The notes beneath the pieces are model-generated. The model did no database searches and was not told the DNA's origin. It saw only the letters and a program-made list of their open reading frames with translations. DNA of 64,000 nt, taken from the NCBI GenBank assembly GCA_911728435.2, contig OU452198.1, positions 30,657,902-30,721,901 on the forward strand, given 5' to 3'. Origin of the DNA: Apoderus coryli (Eukaryota; Arthropoda; Insecta; Coleoptera; Attelabidae). The translations under genes were made by a program, and so were the position numbers. Positions 1-10,975 of the stretch are shown here, in pieces (positions within the stretch are counted from its first letter, which is position 1; every line of letters begins with the position of its first letter).

Positions 1-1333
1 TTGTCGTTACGAGGGAACCCGCGAATACACGGCAGGTCCGATGTGTCTTCCACTACATAACTCCTCTGAAATTCTTCAGCAAAAATGGTTGCAACAGCTT
101 TTGGGTCCGAAACAAGCGTTCCGTCCTGATCTCTGAGCATCGGGGTGCTGACCTTTGAACTAAGAGTATTCTTTATATATTTGTAAAAATACTTTTGGGA
201 TTTGCTCTCGACGAGATGATTCTCATACCGCTCCTTAGCAGACCTGATTTGGTTAGATACTTCATTACAATTATCTCTATATATTGCATAATCATGATTT
301 GACCTAGATTGTCTATATATGTGCCAGAGCTTTCGCTTTCGATTGATCCGTTTCCTTAAAATATTAGTAATCCATGGTTTGGTCTTCGAAAACTCTGCCG
401 TAACTTCCGGAACGAAGTTCTTAGTACAATAATTTATTGTTGACATGAGTGAGTTCCTCAAACCCTCAGTGCCACATCCCTGTGATAGGTTAACCGATTG
501 CAGATAAGAGTTTATTGCAGTATAATCAGCTCCAACGAAGTTTCTTTTCTTTACCGATTTATGGTCGACTCCGCCACAGATTATTTGTGATGTTGCAATA
601 ATGACTATATGGTCGCTTAATCCAACTGGAGGCTCATATGCAATCTCTGAAATTAAATTATTAGGATCAGAGGTAAACACGAGATCAAGTATTGATGGCG
701 CATTATTCTGTCGGTATCTATAGTAGGCTGATTGACATGCTGCACTAAGTTAGTAGAAAGGTAAGTATTAATAAAAGCATCACATTGAGAGCCGCCCTCT
801 GTGGGTCCAGGATCCGGCCACATTATGGCCGGAAAATTGAAATCCCCAAAAATATGTAAATTCTCCAAAGAGCCGGATGCTGCTGTCAAAGCTGCAAGCA
901 AACGTTCGTCGTCGTCTCGATTTGTTCTTGGTGGCCTGTAAATACAGGCAACATTAAATGTATAATCCAAAATGGAAACTTCAAGCCAAGTTGAATCGAT
1001 CCTTCTTAACTCGAACAATTCGACTACTTTCATACTTGTTTTGGTCCCAAGTAACTCTTTGATCACATAAATGCATGTTCCGCCTCCCCTTCCTTCCAAC
1101 CGATCATTGCGTATCAAGGTATAGTTTTCTATATGTACTAACGAGTCGGAAATATCTCTGTGAAGCCATGTCTCAGAAACCAGTATTAGGACAGGATTAT
1201 GTTTATAAACCACTGCTACAAATTCACTGAATTTAGCTGTCAAAGACGCAAGATTAGTGTATAAGAATTTTAGTTCATTAAAAATGTTATGATGCTTAAT
1301 ACTGACGTCATGCCTACAGCTTGACTGATCCAA
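1..1333 (-). pseudogene. LINE ORF2: endonuclease and start of reverse transcriptase, cut by window edge
   Basis: ORF2 of a non-LTR retrotransposon, read on the minus strand. The first 200 or so residues form an APE-type endonuclease: the motifs SETWLH, YRPPRTN and FGDFNFP are visible and fit target-DNA nicking. One frameshift near 720 separates this from the continuing frame (APSILDLVFTS, SDHIVI-like), which runs to base 1 with the linker typical of CR1/Jockey-type LINEs (KPWITNILRKRINRKRKLW) and the start of the RT domain. The RT catalytic core would lie beyond the window. ORF2 follows ORF1 directly (ORF1 stop at 1336-1338). I infer an inactive CR1/Jockey-like copy; the clade is not certain. 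Confidence 0.85.
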
Positions 1334-1335
1334 AA

Positions 1336-2775
1336 TTAAAAAATTTTTGACGAATCGTAGTTGATGTACCTTCGCTGCCTCTCCAGCTTGTTTATATATA
1401 CGGGGCAGTTAAAGTCTTTCGCTGAATGCTGACGATTCTGCAAATTCAGCTTCCTGCAATTGTGACAGTCGTAAGAATCACTACTACAGTTCTTTGCGCT
1501 GTGCTTCCCTCCAAATTAGAACAACATTCATCCTCTTGGCAATATTTCGCAACGTGCCCGAATTTGCAGCATCTAAAACAGAGTGCAACTGATGTGTATT
1601 CTTGTGAACGTATATTTTCGTCAAATCAAAGCTAAGCTTTTCATTCCGCATTATCCATTTAAATACCTCCGGACTAGTTTGAAAAATCCAGTTTTCCTTC
1701 CATTTATTGCGACATTCCCTTTTAGTTATATAAGAAATCCTAGATTTGACATCCGGCCCGAATATGTCTACGATTTCAGGATTTTCCAAAATCAATTCAT
1801 CTACAAAAGTGTCAGGGGAATGTCCCTTCAAAATTCCCGAAAACAGTATCATTGGATTTGATGGTGCAAGATTCTTAATAGTAAAGTCTGACTTACTTGA
1901 TAAACAATGATTAAGTTTGTTCTGCTGAACTGTATCTTCACATTCCACCACAATACCACCATTTTGAAGCTGCCGAATATTCCTGAACGTTCCACCAATT
2001 TTTTCCTTGCTAACTAAATGTTTAATTTCTTCCATAAACTTTTTTGAATCTTTTTCATTATTTAACCTCACGATTGAGTCAAATCTATTTTTGGAAGGCG
2101 GCGTAGTTCATGAAGGCCCCGGTACAGCTTGAGTTGCCTGGGGTTTCGACGTTCTGTCTACTATTTCGCTGTATGTTTTTATTGGAACTTGTGCAGAAGA
2201 TGACTGTTCGGCTGTTATTTGGATAGGATTTTGCGCAACATCCGTGTATTTGTTCACCGATAATAGTTTGTTTTGCTCTAGTAGTTTTAAGTTATTGACT
2301 TCCAGTTGACCAAGTTTGTAAATCAACTTAGTAATATTACTTTGGAGACCAAAGAGAACATCTTTCACAATAATCTGATCCTCCAACGAAAACTCCGGCT
2401 CTAATCCGTTTCTCTTAGACGTGAGAGAATATAAGTTTTCTATATCTCGTACAATGTTGTCGCACGTTGTATTTTCTACAGTCGTGTTTTGTTCGTCCTG
2501 GTGCATTTCAATACTTATGGTTTCAATAACCTTCTCATTCATTTCGACCTCAGCACTGGATTGTCCACAACCTACGTCTTGGTCGTCAGAACAAATTCCA
2601 TCATTCACGCATTGCTTTCTGATTTTACATACTTCCAAAGCACTAGGACTCGAATTAGACCTGTTCCTCTTTTTAGAAACCGTACTGTGATCTGCAGCTA
2701 TATCGCGGTTCGTGAGTTCACTAAACGATGGCGGCGTACGCTCAATTAATTTCTTAGGTTTAAAAATGTTTAATT
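1336..2775 (-). pseudogene. LINE ORF1 (gag-like, zinc knuckle), broken
   Basis: Nucleic-acid-binding ORF1 of the same LINE. The N-terminal part is acidic and low in complexity, with a short leucine-rich stretch. The middle is the conserved gag-like fold of insect LINE ORF1 proteins. The C-terminus, one frame over, carries a zinc knuckle CX2CX4HX4C (CFRCCKFGHVAKYC, about 1535-1575) and a second cysteine cluster ending HSAKDFNCP. Lesions are an in-frame TGA at 2105-2107 and a frameshift just before the first knuckle. No ATG is seen at the 5' end before an upstream stop, so the 5' end is missing or mutated. Together with the adjoining ORF2 this is one degraded minus-strand LINE. Confidence 0.8.
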
Positions 2776-2879
2776 CCTAGTTATTTGAATCCTCCTGTAT
2801 ATTTAACGATTTCTGACTAGTGCTACCTATTGGTGTACCTATAGCATTTCGGTTTGTGCTTAGATTCGGCTTATCAGTT

Positions 2880-2970
2880 GTTGCCTCAAAGACAAATACA
2901 TATGTATTTACATACATATGTATTTACATACATATGTATTTACATACATATGTATTTGTCTTTGGTTGCC
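2880..2970. repeat. Palindromic insertion with expanded core, flanked by GTTGCC repeats
   Basis: The segment 2887-2964 begins CAAAGACAAATACAT and ends with the reverse complement. The interior is a tandem array of a 16-bp unit (TACATACATATGTATT). The hexamer GTTGCC occurs directly on both sides (2880-2885 and 2965-2970). The same CAAAGACAAATA arms recur at 44379-44404. I infer a tiny palindromic insertion whose centre expanded. Confidence 0.6.
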
Positions 2971-3867
2971 AATTAACTAATATGTGCAATTTAGAATTAT
3001 AAGGATAATTTTGAATTTATCTACACAAGATGCAGTCGAAACAGCAAGTGTTATGAATCTACAAATTCAGATCAGCTGGGCTGATTTGCATGATCATCTA
3101 CTGCTCACTTCACTTGAATTTTACATAAAAGGAACGTCAACGTCAAATTTTGCGGATATTTTCTCAGTTAACCGTAAATCAAATTTGTGATTGACAGACA
3201 GGTGACATTGACTTTTGGTTTGACATTTGAATTTTCTGAGCATTAATTTTAGGGTTATTCTTTCGTAGTGATTGATCTGAACAAGTGAATGTGATTAAAC
3301 TGAATGTGATTATACTGAACTGAATATTTGGCGAAACCGAAAGATCATCTTTTTTGTGATTGTCTTTCACTTAACCTCGAAATCTTGTGAAAACAACCAA
3401 ATCTGCTCTGAAAACTGGAAAATTATTTCTTCCATGATATTATTATCCATGTTTTAAACTTTTGCAATATATTGGTTTGATTCGAAATCATATTCCAATT
3501 ATTATCTCTCAATATTCAATACTTTTAGAGGTTAAGTGTTAACTGAACGAACTAACCGGTTGATCAGTAAGCGGCAAGGGGGTAGGAATTTTAGTCAGTT
3601 TGGTAGAAGTGACCGATGTCGAAAGAATACGCACAATCGTGAATGAACTGACAATTTTCAGATTGTTCACTTAGTTCAGTACGAAAGAATAACCCATGAT
3701 ATTTTTTTAGATACATTTAAATTTTGTATTGTGTGATCAGTGGTCACATAACACAGACATACAGGTTTTATGTGTGTGAGGTTAATATTTCTCTAGCTTA
3801 TGTTTGTTTAATAAAAGTTTAATAATTGGTTTGTCCATATTAAGTTGAAGATAAATTGCTACGAAGA
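2971..3867 (+). other. Duplicated CDC40 upstream region, interrupted by a MITE
   Basis: This stretch is colinear with the reverse complement of the region upstream of the intact CDC40 (about 37172-37640) and with 12370-12543. The match includes the shared segment around CAGCTGGGCTGATTTGCATG. It contains the first MITE copy (3252-3695). No gene is seen in it. Any promoter activity is unknown. Confidence 0.75.
3252..3695. mobile_element. MITE family 1, copy 1 (TIR GGGTTATTCTTTCGTA)
   Basis: A non-autonomous element of about 444 bp with terminal inverted repeats GGGTTATTCTTTCGTA. Two further copies lie at 40290-40744 (inverted orientation) and 43304-43738. Those two are flanked by TA on both sides; here the right flank has lost the T. 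A TA target points to the Tc1/mariner (IS630) superfamily. No coding capacity is seen. Confidence 0.85.
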
Positions 3868-4641
3868 ATGTTATCATTACAAGAATATAGTGATAGTGAA
3901 GGTGACGAAGGCAAAAATTCATCTGAAGTAAAACCAACGGAAACAACTCGTGATCGGGCCTGCAATGAACCTACAGAAGTAGATCTTTCCCTAAGAGGTA
4001 AACTAATGCAAATATTAGTGAAGTGATAGTGAAGGTGACGAAGGCAAAAATTCATCTGAAGTAAAGCCAACGGAAACAACTCGTGATCGGGCCTGCAATG
4101 AACCTACATAAGTAGACCTTTCCCTAAGAGGTAAACTAATGCAAATATGTGCGGCTCCAACAGTTCTTTCAACTAGTCTCACCGATGACAAAATATTCAC
4201 AAAACCAGATGCCAAAGAACTTACAACGCAAAATACGATGAATTGTTTGCACCAGTCGTAGGTCCGGCAAACCCATTCAAAACTCAACAACATAGCATGG
4301 ACTCCAACATGTTATCAGGTCGAATAGAACCAGCTTACCTAAGTGAATTTCAATTCGAAAATCAACGTCGTACATTTGCGAGTTACGGTTATGCTTTAGA
4401 TCCCTCAGTAGGAGATATAGAAAAAGACGGCGGTGATAGAGTTATTGGCAACACAGAAGAGGCTACAAATTCGAATTTGAAAACCGTGTTTGAATCAACG
4501 AAGTTAAGAACTTTGGATAAGCGAAAACGGAACCAAAATAATGACGCAAGCGACATTGATGGATTTTTGGGACCATGGGGTGGTTATGAGAATGAACAGC
4601 GTGTTACGAAGCCTACTCCAGAAGAACAAATAGAACTTCAG
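3868..4641 (+). pseudogene. CDC40/PRP17 exon 1, rearranged pseudogene copy A
   Basis: A plus-strand copy of the N-terminal CDC40 exon (compare 36527-37171). It starts at the equivalent ATG (3868) but carries an internal tandem duplication of about 135 bp: the segment from GATAGTGAAGGTGACGAAGG to ATGCAAAT occurs twice between 3890 and 4150. The duplication brings in a premature TGA (about 4024). A second defect is a 4-base deletion near 4218 that shifts the frame, after which the conserved block (NMLSGRIEPAYL, RRTFASYGYALDPS, DIDGFLGPWGGY) is open to a GT donor at 4642. The exon is in opposite orientation to the neighbouring exon 2 copy, so it cannot make CDC40. Confidence 0.9.
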
Positions 4642-4713
4642 GTGAGTAAATTATTATTTATTTGATTGTTTTACTGTTTGAAAAATAAAATCACACTAAA
4701 AATGAACTGATTC
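4642..4713. other. Copied 5' end of the CDC40 intron and inversion breakpoint
   Basis: The first ~70 intron bases after exon 1 match the reverse complement of 36460-36526 up to TGAACTGATTCC. The sequence then switches abruptly, near 4714, to the minus-strand interior of CDC40 exon 2. This marks a rearrangement junction. Confidence 0.8.
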
Positions 4714-5483
4714 CATTATTGTCCATGCTTTGGCACGCTAACCATTTGGCGTTTGGTGATGGAGTTACAGATGGCATACTATGCATTTGAGGGTCTGCGA
4801 TGTATTTCATAACGACCGGAATGTCCCATTCCCACACACGCAGCGATTTATCATCGGATGTCGTAACAAATCGTCTATTCTCATCTACGAAAGTAATCGA
4901 ATTAACTGCCCCTAAATGCCTATCGTATTCCTGAACTACATCACCCGACCGAATATCCCAACATATAATTTTCTTATCTGATGTTCCAGCAACAAACAAA
5001 TGCTGCTTGTTCTTATCAGGATTGAATTTAACACAATATGGGATCTTTCTGCTTGTAAATCGTGATAATACTTGTCCCGTTTCAGTGTCCCATAACTTAA
5101 TATATCTATCGTATCCTGCCGATAAGAATTTTTTGCCGTTGTTATCGAAATTGATGTCCCTAACAGCTTGTCGATGACCATAGTACGTCCTAATACATCT
5201 TCTTTCATTATACACTTCCCATAATTTGATTTTACAATCCATGCCAGCTGATAGTAAGAGATGTGCGGTACGTGGGTACCAAGCAATTGCGGAAACGCCT
5301 TTCGTGGGTCCTGACCAGGTATGGATATGGGCCTTCGGTAAGAAGCATTTGGTTGGGGGTGTGTCTGAACGCACCTTGGTAGTCGACTGGGTTATTGATG
5401 TGTAGTACGGATTTTTCCTCAATTTGTTTTGCCTCGCCGTCAATAGGCCGGGCATGGCGTTTCATTCTTTTCGTTATCAATTC
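4714..5483 (-). pseudogene. CDC40/PRP17 exon 2 (WD40 part), truncated pseudogene copy A
   Basis: A minus-strand copy of the WD40 exon, colinear with 31195-32008. The acceptor and first codons (E-L-I-T-K-R-M) are kept. A 41-bp deletion near 5360 removes the segment corresponding to 31870-31910 and shifts the frame. Four WD repeats remain recognisable ([25 protein letters not shown]). The copy ends at 4714 and lacks the last repeats of the propeller, so no full seven-bladed domain is possible. Identity to the functional exon looks very high by eye, suggesting a recent duplication. Confidence 0.9.
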
Positions 5484-5610
5484 CTGAAAAAATAATTGTA
5501 AATAATTAATCAGTTATTTACATACACTGAGTGTTTTATATACCCCCAAACAAAAAATTAATTTTTGCAGAGCAAAAACGGAGGCCAAAAGCTAATCAAA
5601 ATTTCTATAT

Positions 5611-6112
5611 ATACAAAAAATAGAATCTACGACCAAAAATACGACGAAAATCACTTATGTCAAAATTTCAAAAAATGTCTCCTTATGAAATTATGACAAT
5701 TTTGATTATTAAAATGAAGCAATTCTCGAAATGCATGGATGCAAACGGCGAATAAAATTGCTTTCTACACGGCTTATTGTTTTGTTTGTAATTTGTGCTA
5801 AAGCTCCATAAATGCGAACAATAACATCATCTTCACTGTTGGGTAGGAAATGGTAAATCTTATTTTTCAGATCACCCCAAAGCCAAAAGTCTATTGGGTT
5901 GAGATTCGGGGACCTAGGAGGCCAAGAAATAGGTCCTCCACGATCAATCCATTGGTTGGAAAAACGTCGCTTAATATCTCTCGAACATTTCGAGAATAAT
6001 GGGCAGGTGCACCATGATGTTGAGACACAATATTTGGCCGCTGTGCTAAAGGAACTTCTCCCAGAAGAGTAGGTAATCTGTTATCGCAAATATTGGCATA
6101 GTTTTCTAGAGT
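5611..6112 (-). pseudogene. Mariner/Tc1-like transposase, C-terminal remnant
   Basis: A minus-strand remnant colinear with 32155-32640 in the CDC40 intron. The terminal repeat (TAGAATCTACGACCAAAAAT) opens the stretch. Reading inward, the conserved box WPPRSPDLNPIDFWLWG is visible with frame damage; its aspartate is normally the third catalytic residue of IS630/Tc1 transposases. Everything upstream of about residue 250 is missing; the sequence breaks at 6113 into a segment matching 37910-37940. It was carried along with the CDC40 duplication. Confidence 0.8.
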
Positions 6113-6231
6113 CTGAAATATCACAACTCAGCTCATTGGTGTTGACAATAGGATATAATGGAGTTGTTACTTCTTGTCCGGCCATCGTTTGTGAACTGTG
6201 TTTTACCGAGCATATTGCCTGCTCAGGCTAG
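6113..6231. other. Junction segment between mariner and P-like fragments
   Basis: About 28 bases (GTCTGAAATATCACAACTCA and following) are repeated at 37913-37940. The rest has no recognisable content. It is a second rearrangement junction in the pseudo-locus. Confidence 0.6.
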
Positions 6232-6612
6232 ATGTCGCCAAAAACATCTCTTTTTGATATCTTGAATTCCCGGAATTTATTCCAATCAGGATATAAAAAA
6301 CCTATTTCTTTGGAAACATATGATAAAATTGAACAATTTTTGAGGAAGGCAGACATCTACATAAGTAGTTTAAGAACTCATCCAAATGGTCAATTACTGT
6401 TAGACACTGATAGGCATACGGGATTTTTAGGCTTGAAAATTTTCATTGCCAGTCTAAAAATATTGTACAACCAACTAATCAAGACTAAAATCCTTCCGTT
6501 TTTACCTCTTTATAAAATCTGCCAGACAATTTATATCTGCTTATAAAAAAACTCTTGATACATGTAGAGGTACGAGAAAGTTTTAGAGGAAACTGCATTC
6601 CATTAGAGGAAT
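6232..6612 (+). pseudogene. P-element-like (THAP9-type) transposase, middle fragment
   Basis: A fragment of a P-superfamily transposase. The block FDILNSRNLFQSGYKKPIS, then LRTHPNGQLLLDT and TGFLGLKIFIASLK, matches the region after the RNase H-like core in THAP9/P transposases. After a stop at 6544 the frame continues with changes (RGTRKF, GNCIPLEEL) up to a TTAA at 6612, where another element interrupts it. The reading frame resumes at 8513. This portion is exactly what the copy in the CDC40 intron (33440-35601) lacks. Confidence 0.75.
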
Positions 6613-6615
6613 TAA

Positions 6616-8508
6616 AGCCCGGTTTAGCCAACGTTTTATGTATAACGCAGTGAATATAATTTTGTCACAGTTTTAGTGTATAATGCATAACAAAAACGAG
6701 CATTTATCCAACATCTAGTCATAAAAACAAGCATAACCAAAGTGCCGAGCCAATCAAAATCTGTATATTATGCGCATGCGGGATGCGGGCAATAAATGCA
6801 ATAATACAAAACATGATTATTTTTATTTTTGTTCGGGCCATACCAAACAATAAACATTATTCTATGTTACCAAACATTTAAAACAATTTTGTAAATTTGT
6901 CCACAATTTTGCATCAACTTCATAGATTTCCTGTTATGTAACACAAAATGTAATATACATTCAGCAGGTTTATTTTTAAAAGTGTTGTGTACTTTCGATA
7001 CCGATACCATTGTCTTTAAAGACAATGCCGATACCTAAGAGTATCGATACTTTTTAGACAAGTATCGGTAGAATCCATATACTTGGCAAAAATTACGGGT
7101 ATCGGAATCGATACTTTTTACTATTTCATACCTAGTTGCTCTTCTTCAATTATATGGCCTGAACCTCAGAAAAATAATGTTTATTTTTTTGTTGGATGAA
7201 GTAACTAGGGGGGCACAGGAATGTATGGATGAAAACTGATGGTAAAAGGAATCGGAACGTCCATGAATATGTTGAATAATCTACATTCAAGCTGTTTATA
7301 TTTTTTTATAGGTTACATTTTATATTGGTTTTTAAGCTCGCCTGCGGACCTGCGCACATTACATTGCCATTTGTCGTAATTAGGGTTACCAGACCTCCTA
7401 TTTTTAATATGAGACTCATATATTTTAACTCTTTCTCATATCTCCTATTAACATGCTCAATATGAGACTATTTCTCATATATTTTCGTGCCAGGCCAGGT
7501 GGCCAGTAGCACGTGGCAACCCTAGTTGCACGTACTACGGTAACACTAAATTTTGATATTTCCTGCTGTAATGATTTTTATGATTAAGCTTTAACAGACC
7601 TAATTATTATCAGAATGCCGCAGTTGTTTGAAATACAAAAAAACAAATTAATTGTTAAAATATTTTAAACTGTCTTCCTATGTCAACGTTTCTTTGTATT
7701 ACAGAATTTAATATTTCAGTTTTAGTTTGGTTTAATAATCATATATTATTATTATTTTGTGTAGATACATATATATTTCTAGGTTTAGGTACATGATTCA
7801 TGTAAAATTGCAATAATGCCGCAGTGTGTGTATTTTTTCTTTAATTTGTTGTTAAGTGCTAATGAATGAAATTTATGTTTAATTTAATTATACCTAAAAT
7901 AGAATAAAGAGTTTATTTTTCAATATGTATTCATTCAAAATTGTAGGTATTTTGCAGGCCATAAAATTCTTATATATTTTTATTCAATCTCATATAATTG
8001 TATATGGGCTAACCTATTTTTGAAATGAATATATCTGGCAACCCTAGTCGTAATGCATAATCCATAAAAGTTGAAATAATTGAACTTTCACAAAAAAGTG
8101 TTTTTGTCACTAAAACTCGGCCGTAGTCGTCGACGTTCGGAAACGTCATTGCGGGAAATTCAAACTACGGCATAATTTTGTTGATAGCAGAGACATAATA
8201 ATAATATTTTCATAATTTTACATCATAAAGTTAATGAAATTTGAATTATCATATATATAATATGCGATTATGTCAATAATTTGAATTTTCTCGCAATAAC
8301 ATATTTCCGAATGCCGACGACTATAGCCGAGGCTGTCGCTATTCTTACTACAACATTGAAAGTTATGACAATTACAAATCATTACAACTTGTAAACTAAA
8401 CGTTGTATAAACGATACCATTTGATATAATGTATTTTAACTAGTTGTGCTTGAGACTATAACTATACACTAATCATATTCTTATGCTTATTCGTTGGCTA
8501 AACCAGCC
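6616..8508. mobile_element. TTAA-flanked non-autonomous element (piggyBac-type target)
   Basis: An element of about 1.9 kb bounded by TTAA on both sides (6612-6615 and 8509-8512). Its ends are inverted repeats, GCCCGGTTTAGCCAACG on the left and the complement of GGCTGGTTTAGCCAACG on the right. Removing it and one TTAA restores the P-transposase frame E-E-L-S-I-L-K-C. TTAA duplication is the mark of piggyBac-type insertion. No transposase is seen inside; the interior is AT-rich and holds a cluster of TATCGATA-like repeats (about 6990-7130) also found at 38040-38200. Confidence 0.85.
7001..7035. repeat. Tiny palindromic insertion with CCGATACC direct repeats
   Basis: CCGATACC (7001-7008), then a perfect palindrome CATTGTCTTTAAAGACAATG (7008-7027), then CCGATACC again (7028-7035). 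The related repeat at 38120-38132 has the same flanks joined with a single CCGATACC and no palindrome, so it serves as an unoccupied site. A similar arm recurs at 44068-44105. Confidence 0.75.
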
Positions 8509-8512
8509 TTAA

Positions 8513-8993
8513 GTATACTAAAATGCAATAGTATCCATAAAATTAATGTTACATCCAAGGAATTTAATTTTGGTGATGAGCGGGACCAAGAAATTTACAC
8601 GAATATAATTTATCCAGATCATGATTATCTTCCTGGACCATTTTCTGAATTTTCGAAATTGTTGGTATTGCTGGATTTGTAGTTTTTAGTTTAAAGAAGC
8701 AAATTATTTGCGGAGAATGTCAAGATGCATTATTAAAATGAAGGTTTACAAATTCCTTCAAAAGATGTTCTAGACGTTTGTTTCCAATGCGGAAAGATCA
8801 TAAAAAATTGTATAGAGCTACTAATGAAAAGTTGTCTGCAGAATTAATAATAAACCTTACTTTAAAGGAATTTGTAAATAGTAATATTTTTCCTAATTTA
8901 GTTGTGCACGGTTTTGATCAATCAGTGTTTTATAACTTGCTACGGTGTAAATTAATAGAAGAATATTTATATGATTTTTGTTTTTATCATTAA
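8513..8993 (+). pseudogene. P-element-like transposase, C-terminal fragment
   Basis: Continuation of the P-like frame after the TTAA element: EFNFGDERDQEIY, PDHDYLPGPFSEFSK, then (with frameshifts) cysteine-containing CGECQDAL and VCFQCGKIIK, and the conserved C-terminal block ELIINLTLKEFVNSN to VVHGFDQSVF. It is colinear with 35125-35480 in the CDC40 intron. At least two frame breaks (about 8660-8770) make it non-functional. Confidence 0.8.
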
Positions 8994-9455
8994 AATTATT
9001 ATTTAAGAAAACACAAAAAAAAAAAAGAGATCGGGTAACGTTTTCAGACCTTGTGACAGCTTTAGCTTAAACCACAGCAAAGCTCGACTAGGTCAGCCTT
9101 CAGGGGGGGTGTGCCACTAACTTTGCGGTAAAGTTAGAAACCTACGATCATTCACCATAATTAAATTCAAAAAAAATATATTATATATTTATACGAAATT
9201 AATTTTCAACACACAATACCAAAAATTTGAAATATTTATATTAATAAATATCGTTACGAAACAAAAAAAATGAATCTTATCACTGAATTCCTATTCTAAA
9301 AATTATAAAAGAAATATTCAGTACAATAAACAATGTTTGAATCTCCCAAATACTGATATACGAAATTATTAGGTATATCTTGACAAAAATATATATTATT
9401 GATAAGTCATTTAACAATACTAATATTCAATACTAAGTTCTAAAAAAAAAATATA
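8994..9455. other. AT-rich spacer, nothing recognised
   Basis: Contains an A-run near 9013, a G7 run near 9102 and mostly A/T. No coding signal and no convincing LTR end were found. Confidence 0.5.
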
Positions 9456-10975
9456 TTACCAATAAAGTGAAAATTTTAATCGATATATATATATATACCT
9501 ATTGTTTATATTTATTTTAATAATAAAATAAAATAAACTCTTCAACTTCTCCCAACCAGGTTTACCTAAAATTGTGCGAGAAGCACCGCTATCCAAAAGA
9601 CCTAACATATGAATACCTAATATATCTATCTTTAAATAAGGACGCTTATCATTTTCGGCATGAGCTAAAATAAAATCAATAATTGGCTTTTGTGGATAAT
9701 TAACAGTTGTCGATCCAAAATTCTGAGAGTTCGTAAGTCGACCATCTACCGACAATTATAGCACTGAATAGAGCGGCCATTATTTCGATCATTTCCACGA
9801 GTATACCTATCACTAGATGTCGAAAAATTATTATTATTATTTACAAAAGAATGTCTTTGCCTATTATTAATGATTCCAACCTCAGATAAATTTGGTTGCA
9901 AACGATCTGATGCCTCTGAAGCATCTACATATGCTAAATCAGGTTCGAGTAATCTACCATTTTTCCTAGAAGGTGGGGGTTTATAGTTATCCGCTGTAAA
10001 TCTCTTTCCCTCAGCTCTAAGGGCTAAATCAAGTAACTCCTCAACTGTTTTCAACTCAGATGACAACGGTAACTGTAACTGATAATAAGGAATCAGATTT
10101 TTACATAATATATTAAGCTTAGACCGTTCCGCAAGTTTAACTGGGAGTCTATCAAATAAATTGTCCATAACCGAAAAATATATTCCTACGGACTCGTTTT
10201 CACCTTGAGTTCTACTAACTATCTCAGAGTACAATCTATCTGCGTAATCAGGTGCTTGAAATTGTTTTCTTAAAAGGCTAACTAAAGATGCCCAATTTTG
10301 ACATTTCTTTCTAACTGAACGGTACCAACTATAAGCCTTTCCTGCAAATAAATATATTCCCGAACTAAACAATTCCTGATCGCTAACATTTCTGGCATGT
10401 TTAAGTTCTTCTACTCGCTCAAGAAAACTACTTTATGTTAGACCATCAGATTCTCCCGAAAACTTTAAATTCCACTGAGCACATGGTATTGTTTTTCGTT
10501 TTTCTGAATCAAAAGTATTCTTATTTGTTGCAGCGGACTCATCCAAGAATTATCGCTATCACTCGCTCCTTTCAAAATCACGTTGCAAATTTAATATGTC
10601 AATCAAAACTTTCGATTTATTCAGTTTATCGCTAGCCTCCACCCGTGCACTGCGATTAATACGACCTAGAGCGTAAGAAAATTTAGTTAATAATTTCCTC
10701 TTAAGATTCTCATTTGAACCGTCAAAATCTGCTAAAAGTTGTTTTATATCATCTAATTTAGATACTAAAGCGGTGTGATCATCCTTGAAGCTAAAAGGAT
10801 ACTCAGGATAATCGAGAGGGTTATTAGCTTTTTCTAGTTTTAAAATGCTTCGTAAAGTCCTACGCAATTCATCCGCATTGCCCGTAGTAGATATGCCACG
10901 CCACGCAAGTTGATATGTAATTTCCTCAACACTCAAACGATTTATTTCATAACCAGCCTTTACAGGGGAAGCCAT
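9456..10975 (-). pseudogene. LTR retrotransposon gag and protease remnant (Ty3/gypsy-like)
   Basis: Minus-strand remains of a gag-pol element. Gag starts at an ATG at 10975 (MASPVKAGYEINRLS), is broken between about 10560 and 10372, and continues through the capsid-type block AYSWYRSVRKKCQNWASL to a zinc-knuckle start CYNC at 9746-9770 that is cut after two cysteines. A third frame (about 9755-9540) holds a retroviral-type aspartic protease with LLDSGASRTILG, the D-S/T-G active site. Reverse transcriptase, RNase H and integrase are absent. Frame breaks make it inactive. Ty3/gypsy is the best guess from Gag and protease alone. Confidence 0.75.

Noticed and set aside
4936..5286. A separate 116-codon protein in the exon 2 copy region
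   Set aside because: It is an out-of-frame shadow of the WD40 coding sequence. The same shadow appears over the intact exon (31420-31980).
6950..7135. TATCGATA words as binding sites of the replication factor DREF
   Set aside because: The words occur inside a repeat family present twice in the window and away from host promoters, so shared TE ancestry explains them.
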